Source: a virus. From it: a stretch of DNA of 26,922 bases. The notes under the pieces are model-generated. The model worked only from the letters and a program-made list of their open reading frames with translations. It was not told where the DNA came from and ran no database searches. The position numbers and the translations under genes are program-made. The stretch covers positions 1-26,922 of the IMG/VR virus record IMGVR_UViG_3300025671_000418; one strand, 5' to 3'. Below, in pieces: positions 5,837-13,642 of this stretch (its first letter is position 1; every line of letters starts with the position of its first letter).

Positions 5837-5857
5837 CCGGGGGGTACCCCCGGTTTT
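5837..5857 (+). terminator. Strong rightward Rho-independent terminator with no gene before it
   Basis: CCGGGGG and CCCCCGG form a perfect seven-base-pair stem around a three-base loop, followed by TTTT. It ends rightward transcription just after the operator array. No rightward gene precedes it, so it may end a small RNA or block read-through into the late genes. Confidence 0.65.
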
Positions 5858-5910
5858 AGAAAAAGATTTAGTATTAGAATACCCTCACACGCACTATTCA
5901 CATTTTCCAA

Positions 5911-5925
5911 TAACGCAGTGCGTTA
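5911..5925. promoter_or_regulatory. Perfect 15-base palindrome
   Basis: TAACGCAGTGCGTTA has seven-base arms around a single central G. It differs from the 20-base repeats and may be the site of a second regulator. Confidence 0.45.
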
Positions 5926-5939
5926 ATCATACTTAATCT

Positions 5940-5957
5940 ACCCCTGTTTTTGGGGGT
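5940..5957. repeat. C/G stem-loop 1 upstream of the late genes
   Basis: ACCCC and GGGGT pair around an eight-base T-rich loop, followed by TTTCG. It could be a weak rightward terminator. Confidence 0.4.
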
Positions 5958-6004
5958 TTCGACACGTTCCTCGAATTCTCTTTTGTTTTCAACAGGTTAA
6001 ATCT

Positions 6005-6020
6005 CCCCCTGAAAAGGGGG
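6005..6020. repeat. C/G stem-loop 2 upstream of the late genes
   Basis: CCCCC and GGGGG pair around TGAAAA. Neither strand has a T-run after it, so it may act as an RNA structure in the late leader rather than a terminator. Confidence 0.4.
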
Positions 6021-6100
6021 GTGTTCCTATAAATTAACTAGTTTCCGCGTAACCCTTTGATATTGCTTAGGAATAAATGTCCCCATTTAATGTCCCGCCC

Positions 6101-6112
6101 TTGGCGATAAAT
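6101..6112 (+). repeat. TTGGCGATAAAT, copy 3
   Basis: Twelve bases identical to the right halves of the two palindromes near 5.0 and 5.2 kb, here without the left arm. It lies about 95 bases before the first late gene. Confidence 0.45.
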
Positions 6113-6129
6113 CGGGAAGTTAATTTCAG

Positions 6130-6177
6130 TGTCGCAGATGTCGCAGGATTTCACTTCGCAGAATTCGCAACTTTGCA
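6130..6177 (+). promoter_or_regulatory. Cluster of TCGCA-type short repeats before the first late gene
   Basis: TGTCGCA occurs at 6130 and 6139, TTCGCA at 6155 and 6164, and TTGCA at 6173, with steps of 9, 16, 9 and 9 bases. TGTCGCA is the reverse complement of the conserved TGCGACA half of the 20-base operator repeats. The cluster may be a half-site array for the same protein, or a packaging or regulatory site. Confidence 0.4.
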
Positions 6178-6206
6178 GGCAATTAGATTTTAGTTATGCT
6201 TTTGGT

Positions 6207-6653
6207 ATGAGTGACAAAATGATGGACATGAAGAAATTGGTAGCCCGTTACGATACCAATGCGTTTGGAGCACTGAGCAAGCAGGACAAGTCAGATCTTG
6301 TAGAGGATACCGACAAGGCCCTGGCGTATGAGGCCGACAAGTCTGTCCGTATGAACGCAACCCCGGTCGAAGCCCGATACCTGCCCAGACTGGCAGATAT
6401 CCAGCAGAATATTTATGCGGTGCTGGAGAGCGAGAGTCGAAAGCTTGCAGATGCCAGCACCAGAAGATACCACGAGACTTTATCAGCGGAAGAAGTTAAG
6501 TTACTTGGCGTGGTGACAAGAAGCCTTTGTCAGCTCGGAGACCTTGAGCGGGGCTTGCGACAGAATGATCAGTTGAGTAGCATGAGCGATGAAGATCTCC
6601 AAAGGTTGGCTGGGGAAGCCTTCAAGCAGTTGGAGACCAAAGGGGGCAAATAA
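6207..6653 (+). CDS. Unknown helical protein, candidate small terminase subunit
   Basis: First gene of the rightward block, 148 residues from ATG 6207. A GTG at 6129 is in frame, but it would translate the short TCGCA repeats into a serine-glutamine string, so I prefer the ATG. Neither start has a clear ribosome site. TTGCAG (6173) and TATGCT (6195), 16 bases apart, could place a transcript start at or near the ATG, giving a nearly leaderless mRNA. The protein is charged and almost wholly helical, with no membrane segment. Small terminase subunits recognise phage DNA for packaging and usually lie just before the large subunit; here one or two small genes intervene. The role is assigned by position only. 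Confidence 0.55.
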   Translation: MSDKMMDMKKLVARYDTNAFGALSKQDKSDLVEDTDKALAYEADKSVRMNATPVEARYLPRLADIQQNIYAVLESESRKLADASTRRYHETLSAEEVKLLGVVTRSLCQLGDLERGLRQNDQLSSMSDEDLQRLAGEAFKQLETKGGK

Positions 6654-7153
6654 TGGCGCTGGCACAAGAAAGGCGCATACCGATCAGGCTTCGCATGGCC
6701 GATGCGTCCGATGCGCCGATGATTTACTCGAACTGGCTTAAGTCATACGCGGGCCAGAATAAGCACATTCCGAAAACGGTGGTGGATAAAATTCACCGCC
6801 AGGTTGTGGGCAGACTTCTGAGCGAAGCCCATACAGTCGTTGCAGTGGTGGACCTGCCAGACCTAGATGATGAAATCTGCGGTTGGGTCTGCGCGCAAAG
6901 GTCAGAAAAATTTTTTATTACCCACTGGGGCTATGTCAAACGCGAGTACCGGATGTTTGGCATCATGACCGCCATGCTGGAGATGTTCGAGTACAGCAAG
7001 GGTGAGCCAACAATGGCTAGTCACGACTTTCCGCTGCGCAAAGATTTGCGCAATCACAACATTATGTATGTTCCGCATCTCTGCCACGAGGGTGGCTTGG
7101 AACAGATAGACAAACTCTATGGAGGCCACCTCAATGCAGTCAGTGAAGCTTAA
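6653..7153 (+). CDS. GNAT-like acetyltransferase
   Basis: This 166-residue protein starts at ATG 6653, sharing a base with the previous stop (TAATG), with AGGGGG upstream. The N-terminus IRLRMADASDAPMIYSNWL matches the opening strand and helix of GNAT N-acetyltransferases. The central strand and turn HWGYVKREYRMFGIMTAMLE (91-110) corresponds to motif A; the acetyl-CoA loop reads R-M-F-G-I-M (100-105) against the usual R/Q-x-x-G-x-G/A, so the last position is unusual and activity is uncertain. Proteins of this kind are known beside packaging and virion genes in several short-tailed phages, with unknown targets. It is probably co-transcribed with the terminase. Confidence 0.65.
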   Translation: MALAQERRIPIRLRMADASDAPMIYSNWLKSYAGQNKHIPKTVVDKIHRQVVGRLLSEAHTVVAVVDLPDLDDEICGWVCAQRSEKFFITHWGYVKREYRMFGIMTAMLEMFEYSKGEPTMASHDFPLRKDLRNHNIMYVPHLCHEGGLEQIDKLYGGHLNAVSEA

Positions 7154-7421
7154 ATGTATTATGATCAGTGACAACGCCCGTCCGGTGTTCAATCAGCGCT
7201 TTATCGATGTCGTCACCAACCCAAACTTTACTCTTGAGCTTATGGGTAACTGGATTTCAGTTAAATTAGGCGACTCAGACCCTCGATTTGTGCCCGTGAA
7301 CAACATTTCATGGATGGGACCACTGGATTCTGCCGATATGGGGGTAAAAGAGACCCCAAAACGGGGTCGAAAACCAAAAATCAAGGCGGTAGCCGATGAA
7401 CAACAGCAACAAGCAGTATGA
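7134..7421 (+). CDS. Unknown small protein before the large terminase
   Basis: I choose ATG 7134, with GGAGG eight bases before it, over ATG 7119. The 95-residue protein overlaps the GNAT gene by 20 bases and the terminase gene by 26. The first 60 residues look like a small beta-rich domain (FTLELMGNWISVKLGDSD, then FVPVNNISWMG). The tail is basic (KETPKRGRKPKIKAV), with RGRKPK resembling an AT-hook that binds the minor groove, and ends in QQQQAV. DNA binding near the packaging genes makes it an alternative small-terminase or packaging-accessory candidate. No family is recognised. Confidence 0.65.
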   Translation: MQSVKLKCIMISDNARPVFNQRFIDVVTNPNFTLELMGNWISVKLGDSDPRFVPVNNISWMGPLDSADMGVKETPKRGRKPKIKAVADEQQQQAV

Positions 7422-8862
7422 TGCGCGTCAGGTACTAAAAGAGTACCTAAAGCGGCATGGTGACCTGTCCGAGCTACGGGATGAGAACCCAGATGCCGAA
7501 AACCGCTCATTTGCTTGGCATAAACACCTCTTACCGCAGCAAATGGAGTACATTACCGACGAATCACGCCTAAAAACGGCCCTTTGTAGTCGTCGAGCCG
7601 GTAAGACTTATGCATCTTGCTATTATCTCATTGAAACATGCATGAAATTTGCGGAATCGACGTGCGCATACATCGCATTGACCCGTGCAAGCGCAAAAAA
7701 GCTTATGTGGTCAGAATTACAGCGTGCAAACCGCAAATATTACCTAAATATCCACTTTAACAACTCAGAATTGACCGCGACCTTCCCAAATCACAGTCAA
7801 ATCATCCTCACGGGTGCCAATGACGAGGCGGATATCGATAAACTTCGTGGTCTAAAGTATCAGCTTGTTATTCTTGATGAGGCTGGTTCTTTTGGTCGGC
7901 ATATTGATGCACTGGTCGAAGAAGTCTTGGAGCCGGCGCTAATTGACTGCGATGGCACCTTGGCAATGATTGGTACGCCTACCGCAAGTTGCTCAGGATT
8001 TTTCTATGAAGCATCGACAGGACTTCGGCCCGGATTCAGTCAGCATCACTGGACCATTCTTGAAAACAAGTACATCCCACACGCTGGAGAGTATCTCGAC
8101 AAGAAGCGCGAGTCCAAAGGCTGGGGAGATGACAATCCAGTATACCTGCGAGAGTGGTGCGGACGTTGGGTTAGGTCAGACGATTCGCTTGTGTACCGCT
8201 ATCACTCCCACAACATTGTTGACGGCCTCCCCGACGACCATGATTTCGAATACATCCTTGGGGTCGACCTTGGATACCACGATGCAACTGCCTTCGTCGT
8301 CATGGCTTATAGTCGAGACCTACCGTATGTCTTCATCGTCGACTGCCAAAAGCAATCCAAGATGCTGCCCACCGACATTGCAGAGCGAATCGGTGATCTT
8401 GCCGACGAGTACGACTTCACCAGAATCGTCGCCGACACAGGTGGATTGGGTAAATCTATTGTGGAGGAGTTTAAGGTTCGCTACGGGCTGCCTATTTACC
8501 CGGCGGAAAAAACCAAGAAGATGAGCTACATCGATATGATGAACTCTGACCTAGCCGATGGCATCCTCAAGGTAACACGAGACTCTGACATTTTAGACGA
8601 GTGGCAGAATCTTCAGTGGGATGAAGACCATCGCAAAGAAGATGGACGCTTTGAGAACCACCTCGCTGATGCTGCGCTTTACGCCTGGCGAGAGTGCAGG
8701 CACTATAGATACGAGGCCCCGATAGAGCCACCGAAATACGGAACCCCGGAGTACTGGGAGATGATTGAGGATGAGCACTGGGGTAATGCAGCGAAGAACT
8801 TAGACCGCAAAGACTCCGAGAGATGGTGGGCTGCGGGAACATCGATTGAGAGGCTACAATGA
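7396..8862 (+). CDS. terL: Terminase large subunit
   Basis: This 488-residue DNA-packaging motor starts at ATG 7396, with AAGGCGG upstream. The ATPase half has Walker A SRRAGKT (65-71), Walker B VILDE (158-162) and the coupling motif GTPT (193-196). The nuclease half has three acidic positions expected of the RNase H-like fold: GVDLG with Asp291, VADTGG with Asp347 and NHLADA with Asp425. Length and motif order are normal for the family, so it should be intact. It works with the portal to cut and pump DNA into the procapsid. It overlaps the portal gene by four bases (ATGA). Confidence 0.96.
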   Translation: MNNSNKQYDARQVLKEYLKRHGDLSELRDENPDAENRSFAWHKHLLPQQMEYITDESRLKTALCSRRAGKTYASCYYLIETCMKFAESTCAYIALTRASAKKLMWSELQRANRKYYLNIHFNNSELTATFPNHSQIILTGANDEADIDKLRGLKYQLVILDEAGSFGRHIDALVEEVLEPALIDCDGTLAMIGTPTASCSGFFYEASTGLRPGFSQHHWTILENKYIPHAGEYLDKKRESKGWGDDNPVYLREWCGRWVRSDDSLVYRYHSHNIVDGLPDDHDFEYILGVDLGYHDATAFVVMAYSRDLPYVFIVDCQKQSKMLPTDIAERIGDLADEYDFTRIVADTGGLGKSIVEEFKVRYGLPIYPAEKTKKMSYIDMMNSDLADGILKVTRDSDILDEWQNLQWDEDHRKEDGRFENHLADAALYAWRECRHYRYEAPIEPPKYGTPEYWEMIEDEHWGNAAKNLDRKDSERWWAAGTSIERLQ

Positions 8863-10751
8863 AGGGTGCAAGTGCATATATAAGTCAAAAGTTTTGGTGG
8901 GATTCCGGCGAGGAGAATCCTCACGATCTGCTTTACTCTTTGCTTGAGGACTTGAAAGATCGAATCGAGACCAGGACCGACTACGATGTCTTGCATTTGT
9001 CCCTATTTGAGAACTATTACAACAACGCTCTCAACCCCGCAGCATACACAACACGGTCACTCTCTGAGGATGAGCGCGTTACCTTTAACGTCATTGCATC
9101 TTGCTGTAATACGGTCACAGCTAAAATTGGCAAAACGAGACCGCGCCCTATCTTCCTGACAAGCGGCGGTGACTTCAGCCTTAAGCGTAAGGCTAAGCTA
9201 CTGACCAAGTTTGTTGATGGTATGTTCTACCAAACCGACCTTTACAATGTAATGCAGCGCGTGTTCCTCGATAGCTGCGTCTTTGGCACTGGCGTGCTAA
9301 AAGTCTTTGTAGAGGACAATCAGGTCAAGGTAGACCGAGTGTTTCCTAGTGAAATCATCGTCGATGAGTATGAGGCTCGATATGGCGACCCGCGTCAAAT
9401 GTTTCAGCGCAAGGTCATGCCTCGTGAAGTAGTGGCGGGATTATTCCCGAACCACAAAGCCGAGGTCGCGGCAGCAAGCCCATGCGACCCGGAAGACCGA
9501 AGCTACAACACAGGCGATATGATTGAGGTGATTGAGGCGTGGCACATCCCGTCTTCTCAGGATTCAGACGATGGCCGTCACCTTATCTGCATTGATGGCG
9601 CTACGCTCTTTGATGAGAAATACACCAAAAGTTATTTTCCGTTTGTGACCCTGCGTTGGTCGCGCCGTATGCTCGGCTATTATGGCCAAGGTCTGGCTGA
9701 GCAACTCCGCGGCATCCAAGCAGAAATTAACCAGCTTCTCCTCAACATTCAGGAGCAGATGAACTTGGCGACTCCGAAGGTGTTTTTGGAGCGTGGTTCA
9801 CAGGTAGCGAAAGAGCAGATTAACAACCAGACCTGGGGCATCATCGAATACGAAGGTCAGCCACCGCGTTTCTTCGTACCGCAGACTGTAGCGGGTGAGG
9901 TGTTTAGCCACCTCGACCGACTCTACAACCGAGCCTATGAGATCTCTGGTATCAGTCAGTTGTCCGCGACAAGTCTCAAGCCTGCGGGTCTAGAGTCTGG
10001 TGTTGCTCTGCGTGAGTACAGCGACATTGAAACCGAGCGCTTTGTAATTGTTGGTCAGGCGTATGAGTCAGCATTCCTAGAGATTGCACGTCAGATGATT
10101 GACCTAGCTAAAGATGTATCTGAGCAGGGTAAAACCTACGAAGTCATCTCTTACGGCGACAAAGAGATTGAGAAGATTAAGTGGTCTGATATTAATCTGC
10201 GTGAAGACCAGTACCGAATGAAGGTATACCCAGCGAGTCTTCTCCCGACCACGCCAGCCGCACGTTTGCAGACAGTCATTGAAATGTCGCAGGCAGGGCT
10301 GCTTGATAAGGCGGAGACTCGCAGTCTTCTAGATTTCCCAGACATTGAGCAATACAACAAGTTGGCTACAGCTCCACTTGATGAGGCCGAGATGTTGGTT
10401 GAAGAGATCTTGGAAAAGGGCAAGTACCACCCACCAGAGCCTTTCAGTAACCTGCAACTTCACCTACAGTTCTTTCAGCGGGCTTATATCGAAGCGAAGA
10501 TTAACGGTGCCCCTGAAGACCGGCTAAACTTGATGCGTCGATATATGCAGGAGTGCTTTAAGCTACTCCAGCCACCGGCACCCCCAGTCGCTGCCATGCC
10601 TGGAGGGCCAACCCCAGTTGCTGGTGGCCCCGCACCTACCGAACTAACGCCTACGGCGACTCCGCCGAAGGAAGCCATTGACGTGCTGGCAGAAGCAGAA
10701 TTGCCAGCCCCACAAGCAACTGGTGCCGCGCTAGAAGGTGTGCCAGTTTAA
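8859..10751 (+). CDS. Portal protein
   Basis: At 630 residues it is within the range of portals of short-tailed phages. It starts in an ATGA overlap with the terminase stop. The segment GQGLAEQLRGIQAEINQLLL followed by NIQEQMNLATPKVFLE (about 275-310) and SLKPAGLESGVALREYSDIE (about 375-395) are typical of podoviral portals, which form a twelve-part ring at one capsid corner, dock the terminase and later hold the tail. The last 65 residues are rich in proline and alanine (PPAPPVAAMPGGPTPVAGGP) and look disordered. No other domain is visible. Confidence 0.9.
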   Translation: MKGASAYISQKFWWDSGEENPHDLLYSLLEDLKDRIETRTDYDVLHLSLFENYYNNALNPAAYTTRSLSEDERVTFNVIASCCNTVTAKIGKTRPRPIFLTSGGDFSLKRKAKLLTKFVDGMFYQTDLYNVMQRVFLDSCVFGTGVLKVFVEDNQVKVDRVFPSEIIVDEYEARYGDPRQMFQRKVMPREVVAGLFPNHKAEVAAASPCDPEDRSYNTGDMIEVIEAWHIPSSQDSDDGRHLICIDGATLFDEKYTKSYFPFVTLRWSRRMLGYYGQGLAEQLRGIQAEINQLLLNIQEQMNLATPKVFLERGSQVAKEQINNQTWGIIEYEGQPPRFFVPQTVAGEVFSHLDRLYNRAYEISGISQLSATSLKPAGLESGVALREYSDIETERFVIVGQAYESAFLEIARQMIDLAKDVSEQGKTYEVISYGDKEIEKIKWSDINLREDQYRMKVYPASLLPTTPAARLQTVIEMSQAGLLDKAETRSLLDFPDIEQYNKLATAPLDEAEMLVEEILEKGKYHPPEPFSNLQLHLQFFQRAYIEAKINGAPEDRLNLMRRYMQECFKLLQPPAPPVAAMPGGPTPVAGGPAPTELTPTATPPKEAIDVLAEAELPAPQATGAALEGVPV

Positions 10752-10760
10752 GGAGAGAAC

Positions 10761-11714
10761 ATGACTGAAGAGGGTCAAGTTGGAGAAGAGGTTCAATCAG
10801 TTCCTGATATGGGAGAATCTTCTGGAGGAGATGCTGGAGAAGCCCCTGGAGGAGGAGACGTTCCACATGAAACAACTGGAGCGGATGATAATAACGATGG
10901 AGTGGAGAGCAGCGATGCAGGAACTCCGCCCGAACCAGCGCCCGACCCGTTCTCTCGAAGATTTGCCCAACTAGCTCGCGAGCAGAAGAAGTTGCGCCAA
11001 GAGCGTGACGAAATGAAGCGTGTTCAGCAAGAGCTTGATGCTCGCAAAGGTACGGTCTCATCGTTTGATGACCTACAGAAACTTGCACGTGAGAACCCTT
11101 ACGAGGTCATGCAGAAGTTAGGGCTAGACTACGAAGCCCTTAGCCGACAAGTCTTGCAAGATGGCGAGATTACCCCTGAGCAGAAGATGGCGGGGGAGAT
11201 GAAGCGCCTTCGGGACGAGATTGACGCCATGAAAGCGGAGCGGGCTGAGCTGCAAAAGCAACAAGAGGCAAAGAAGTACCAAGACACTTATTCGACATTT
11301 GTTGACGAGATCAAAACTTTCGTGGACAATACAAGTGAGTTCGACTTCGTTAAAGCTAACAATGCTTACCACGTCGTCGCTGAGGTTATGCAAGAGCACT
11401 ACAACAGCACGCAGGAAGTGATGAGCTATGACGATGCTACCAAGATGGTTGAGGACTACTACGAGGCTGAAGCAGAAAAGTACCTCGCAGTACCGAAACT
11501 AGAGCAACGACTCAAAGAGCGTTACGCTCCAGCGAAGACAGAGCCCGAGGCGGGGCAAGCACAAGAGGAAGCTAAGGCTTCTGAGAAAACGCCACCCAAA
11601 ACTTTGACAAACACCCAGGTGCAGCGTGCGCCGGGGGATAAGCCCAAGAAGCTTAGCCGCCAGCAGTCTATTGATTTGTTGGTGAACAAGTATGGGAAAA
11701 ATCTGTTTCGCTAG
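10761..11714 (+). CDS. Scaffolding protein
   Basis: This 317-residue protein starts at ATG 10761 after AAGGAGAGAAC. The first 60 residues are very acidic and glycine-rich, then a long charged coiled coil follows (about 72-170, with QLAREQKKLRQERDEMKRVQ). The C-terminus is basic (KPKKLSRQQSIDLLVNKYGK). Acidic disordered start, central coiled coil and basic end are the plan of phage scaffolds, in which the basic tail binds the coat protein. Its place between portal and major capsid genes is the standard one. It leaves the capsid before or during packaging. There is no protease domain. Confidence 0.85.
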   Translation: MTEEGQVGEEVQSVPDMGESSGGDAGEAPGGGDVPHETTGADDNNDGVESSDAGTPPEPAPDPFSRRFAQLAREQKKLRQERDEMKRVQQELDARKGTVSSFDDLQKLARENPYEVMQKLGLDYEALSRQVLQDGEITPEQKMAGEMKRLRDEIDAMKAERAELQKQQEAKKYQDTYSTFVDEIKTFVDNTSEFDFVKANNAYHVVAEVMQEHYNSTQEVMSYDDATKMVEDYYEAEAEKYLAVPKLEQRLKERYAPAKTEPEAGQAQEEAKASEKTPPKTLTNTQVQRAPGDKPKKLSRQQSIDLLVNKYGKNLFR

Positions 11715-11735
11715 GGGTAAGAGATAGCTTGCCCC
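11714..11735 (+). repeat. Stem-loop just before the major capsid gene
   Basis: GGGGTAAG and CTTGCCCC form an eight-base-pair stem with one G-U pair around AGATAG. It begins at the scaffold stop codon and ends 15 bases before the capsid ATG, with the ribosome site between. No T-run follows, so it is probably an RNA-processing or stabilising element that sets the capsid mRNA level. Confidence 0.55.
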
Positions 11736-11750
11736 TATAAGGAGTGAGTT

Positions 11751-12983
11751 ATGCCAGTACCAACTAAATCGGCATTGGACCTGGATCAGGTCACAGAAGC
11801 CCTCAAAGAACATTATAAAGCACTAACCATTAAAGACATGGTTTATCGCGACAACCCTCTACTTGCGATGATGCCTAAGTATGAGCGATTCGGCGGTGAG
11901 AATATGCCGATTCCTCTACAGTACGGAATCACCAACCGTCGATCAGCAGACTTTGCAACTGGTCAAGGTCTTATCTCAGGCACCCGTCTTGAGAGATTCG
12001 TTATTGAGCGTGTGAAAGATTACTCTTTCGCGCGAATCACCGGTGAAACCATCAAGGCTACCGAAGGCAATGCAGATGCGTTCCTTAAGTATGCTACCAT
12101 GGAAATTGACGGCGCTATCAAGTCGCTTAGTCGATCACTTGCTGTAGCAATGTATGGCGACGGCTCTGGTCAAATTGGCCTCGGGCCATTCGCGACTGTT
12201 GACAACTCCATTACTTTGGCTAAGCCTGAGCAAGTGACCAACTTTGAAGTTGGTATGAAGTGCCAGTTCTCTACGGCTGCAACCACCGCAGTTGTTGGTC
12301 TCACTGATTTGACCATTACAGCAGTAAATCGTGACACCGGAAAGCTTACTTTTGACGGTGCTGGTGCTTTGGTTAACGGAACTAGTTACTACATCTTTCA
12401 AATTGGGGATGCTCAAAATGGAGCTTCTTCTGGCGTGAAGATCTCTGGTCTTGAAGCTTGGATTCCCGGTGGAACCCCACCGGCAAACTTCTTTGGCGTT
12501 CTTGATAGAACTGTAGACCGTACCCGTCTTGCAGGTGTTCCTTTTGACGGCTCTTCAATGCCTCTTGAAGAAGCACTTATTAGCGCAGCAAGTCGTCTTG
12601 CTCGTGAAGGTGGTTCACCAAACTACTGCTTCCTGGATTACACTCAGTTCGCAAACCTTGAGAAAGCTCTTGGTTCAAAGGTTGTTTACGACAAAGTAAG
12701 CAGCGACGACGCTGATGTTGGCTTCCAGGCTCTTAGCATCATTGGGCCAAAAGGTCCTATCAAGATCATTGCTGACCAGAACTGTACTCCTGACGTTGCA
12801 TACTTGCTCCAGATGGATACCTGGACTCTTAACAGTCTTGGGCCTGCTCCGCATATTCTTGACCTTGATGGCAATCGTATGCTTCGAATCCACAACGATG
12901 ACTCTTATGAGCTTCGGGTTGGTTTCTATGGTAACGTTGCTTGCACCGCGCCTGGATACAACTGTCGAATCGCTCTAGCATAA
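11751..12983 (+). CDS. Major capsid protein (HK97-like fold)
   Basis: At 410 residues it is a normal length for a short-tailed phage coat. It starts at ATG 11751 after ATAAGGAGTGA, the strong site expected of the most abundant virion protein. The N-terminal 35 residues are helical (SALDLDQVTEALKEHYKALT), followed by a strand-rich arm (GGENMPIPLQYG) and a central helix region (AFLKYATMEIDGAIKSLSRS). Residues about 150-230 form a beta-rich insert, a likely surface or insertion domain. The position after portal and scaffold and the overall plan make this call firm; the fold is inferred from the family. Confidence 0.9.
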   Translation: MPVPTKSALDLDQVTEALKEHYKALTIKDMVYRDNPLLAMMPKYERFGGENMPIPLQYGITNRRSADFATGQGLISGTRLERFVIERVKDYSFARITGETIKATEGNADAFLKYATMEIDGAIKSLSRSLAVAMYGDGSGQIGLGPFATVDNSITLAKPEQVTNFEVGMKCQFSTAATTAVVGLTDLTITAVNRDTGKLTFDGAGALVNGTSYYIFQIGDAQNGASSGVKISGLEAWIPGGTPPANFFGVLDRTVDRTRLAGVPFDGSSMPLEEALISAASRLAREGGSPNYCFLDYTQFANLEKALGSKVVYDKVSSDDADVGFQALSIIGPKGPIKIIADQNCTPDVAYLLQMDTWTLNSLGPAPHILDLDGNRMLRIHNDDSYELRVGFYGNVACTAPGYNCRIALA

Positions 12984-12995
12984 GGAGAGTGAAAG

Positions 12996-13439
12996 ATGGC
13001 TAACAGAACTTTTTTTGATGTTCAGTCTTCCAATCGGGAAGTGAAGATCATTGCGACCAAGGTGAAGCTCACCACTGAGACTGACCCTGTAAATGCTACA
13101 GCAGTTTTGACTGATGCGGATGGCAACGATATTGCCACCAACGGCATTGAGTCAGTTGAATGGGGATCTGAATCAGGGGCAAGTTTAACTGACAAAATGT
13201 TCAGAATTAAACTTGCCGACAAGTATGAAGCTGCACTTGCTATTCAAGTGACGAAAGCCACAGATGGCGGCGGCACAGCAGCCTTTATTGAGGCGGTTTC
13301 TGAAAACGTTTCAGGTGGCTCTGCGACTGATCCAGTCCTTGAGACACCAAGTGTTGTCGTCACAGCGAGTCAGGACTTGGTTGCCGGTGATGCTTTCTTT
13401 GTTACTATGTTTCTCTTGAACACAAGCGTGACTAAGTAA
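12996..13439 (+). CDS. Putative head decoration or minor head protein
   Basis: This 147-residue protein starts at ATG 12996 with AAGGAGAGTG upstream. It is rich in Thr, Ala, Val, Ser and Asp with few aromatic residues and reads as alternating short strands (REVKIIATKVKLTTETDPVN; SVVVTASQDLVAGDAFFVTM). Such beta-rich proteins just after the coat gene are often capsid decoration or stabilising proteins. No motif proves this. It has no signal peptide or membrane segment. The following gene starts in its stop codon. Confidence 0.6.
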   Translation: MANRTFFDVQSSNREVKIIATKVKLTTETDPVNATAVLTDADGNDIATNGIESVEWGSESGASLTDKMFRIKLADKYEAALAIQVTKATDGGGTAAFIEAVSENVSGGSATDPVLETPSVVVTASQDLVAGDAFFVTMFLLNTSVTK

Positions 13440-13633
13440 TGAAGGGCAAGGGCAAAGGTCTTGCGGTCATGATTCTGGATAAAGCCAAAGGCAAAGATGC
13501 TGAAGGCTCTCCGGAAGATGATTACAGCAAGGCAAAAGAAGATGCGGGAAGACGCATGGCTATGGCTATCAAGGAAGAAGACGGCAGCGCGTTCGTCGAT
13601 GCCCTTGATGACTACCTAGACATGCGTGCATAA
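13439..13633 (+). CDS. Unknown small charged protein, 64 residues
   Basis: Its ATG shares a base with the previous stop (TAATG) and there is no separate ribosome site, so it is probably made by re-initiation. The first 20 residues are lysine and glycine rich (MKGKGKGLAVMILDKAKGKD), and the remainder is an acidic helix ending SAFVDALDDYLDMRA. I recall similar short proteins with an AFVxAxxDY-like ending between coat and adaptor genes of other phages. Function is unknown; a head-assembly accessory is a guess from position. Confidence 0.65.
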   Translation: MKGKGKGLAVMILDKAKGKDAEGSPEDDYSKAKEDAGRRMAMAIKEEDGSAFVDALDDYLDMRA

Positions 13634-13642
13634 GGAGGGGGC

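Larger units (their letters stand above)
4857..6206. other. Non-coding divergent control region, possible origin
   Basis: This 1.35 kb stretch separates leftward and rightward genes. Open frames in it are short, lack good ribosome sites and mostly run across repeats, so I call no gene. It holds the leftward promoter, eleven or more 20-base operator-like repeats, an AT tract, palindromes, a gene-less terminator and two C/G stem-loops, each listed separately. The combination fits a regulatory hub and perhaps a replication origin. Part between about 5217 and 5368 shows nothing I can name. Confidence 0.7.

Noticed and set aside
6129-6206. Upstream GTG start for the first late gene
   Set aside because: It would encode a serine-glutamine string from the TCGCA repeats, and has no clear ribosome site; the ATG at 6207 is preferred, though not proven.
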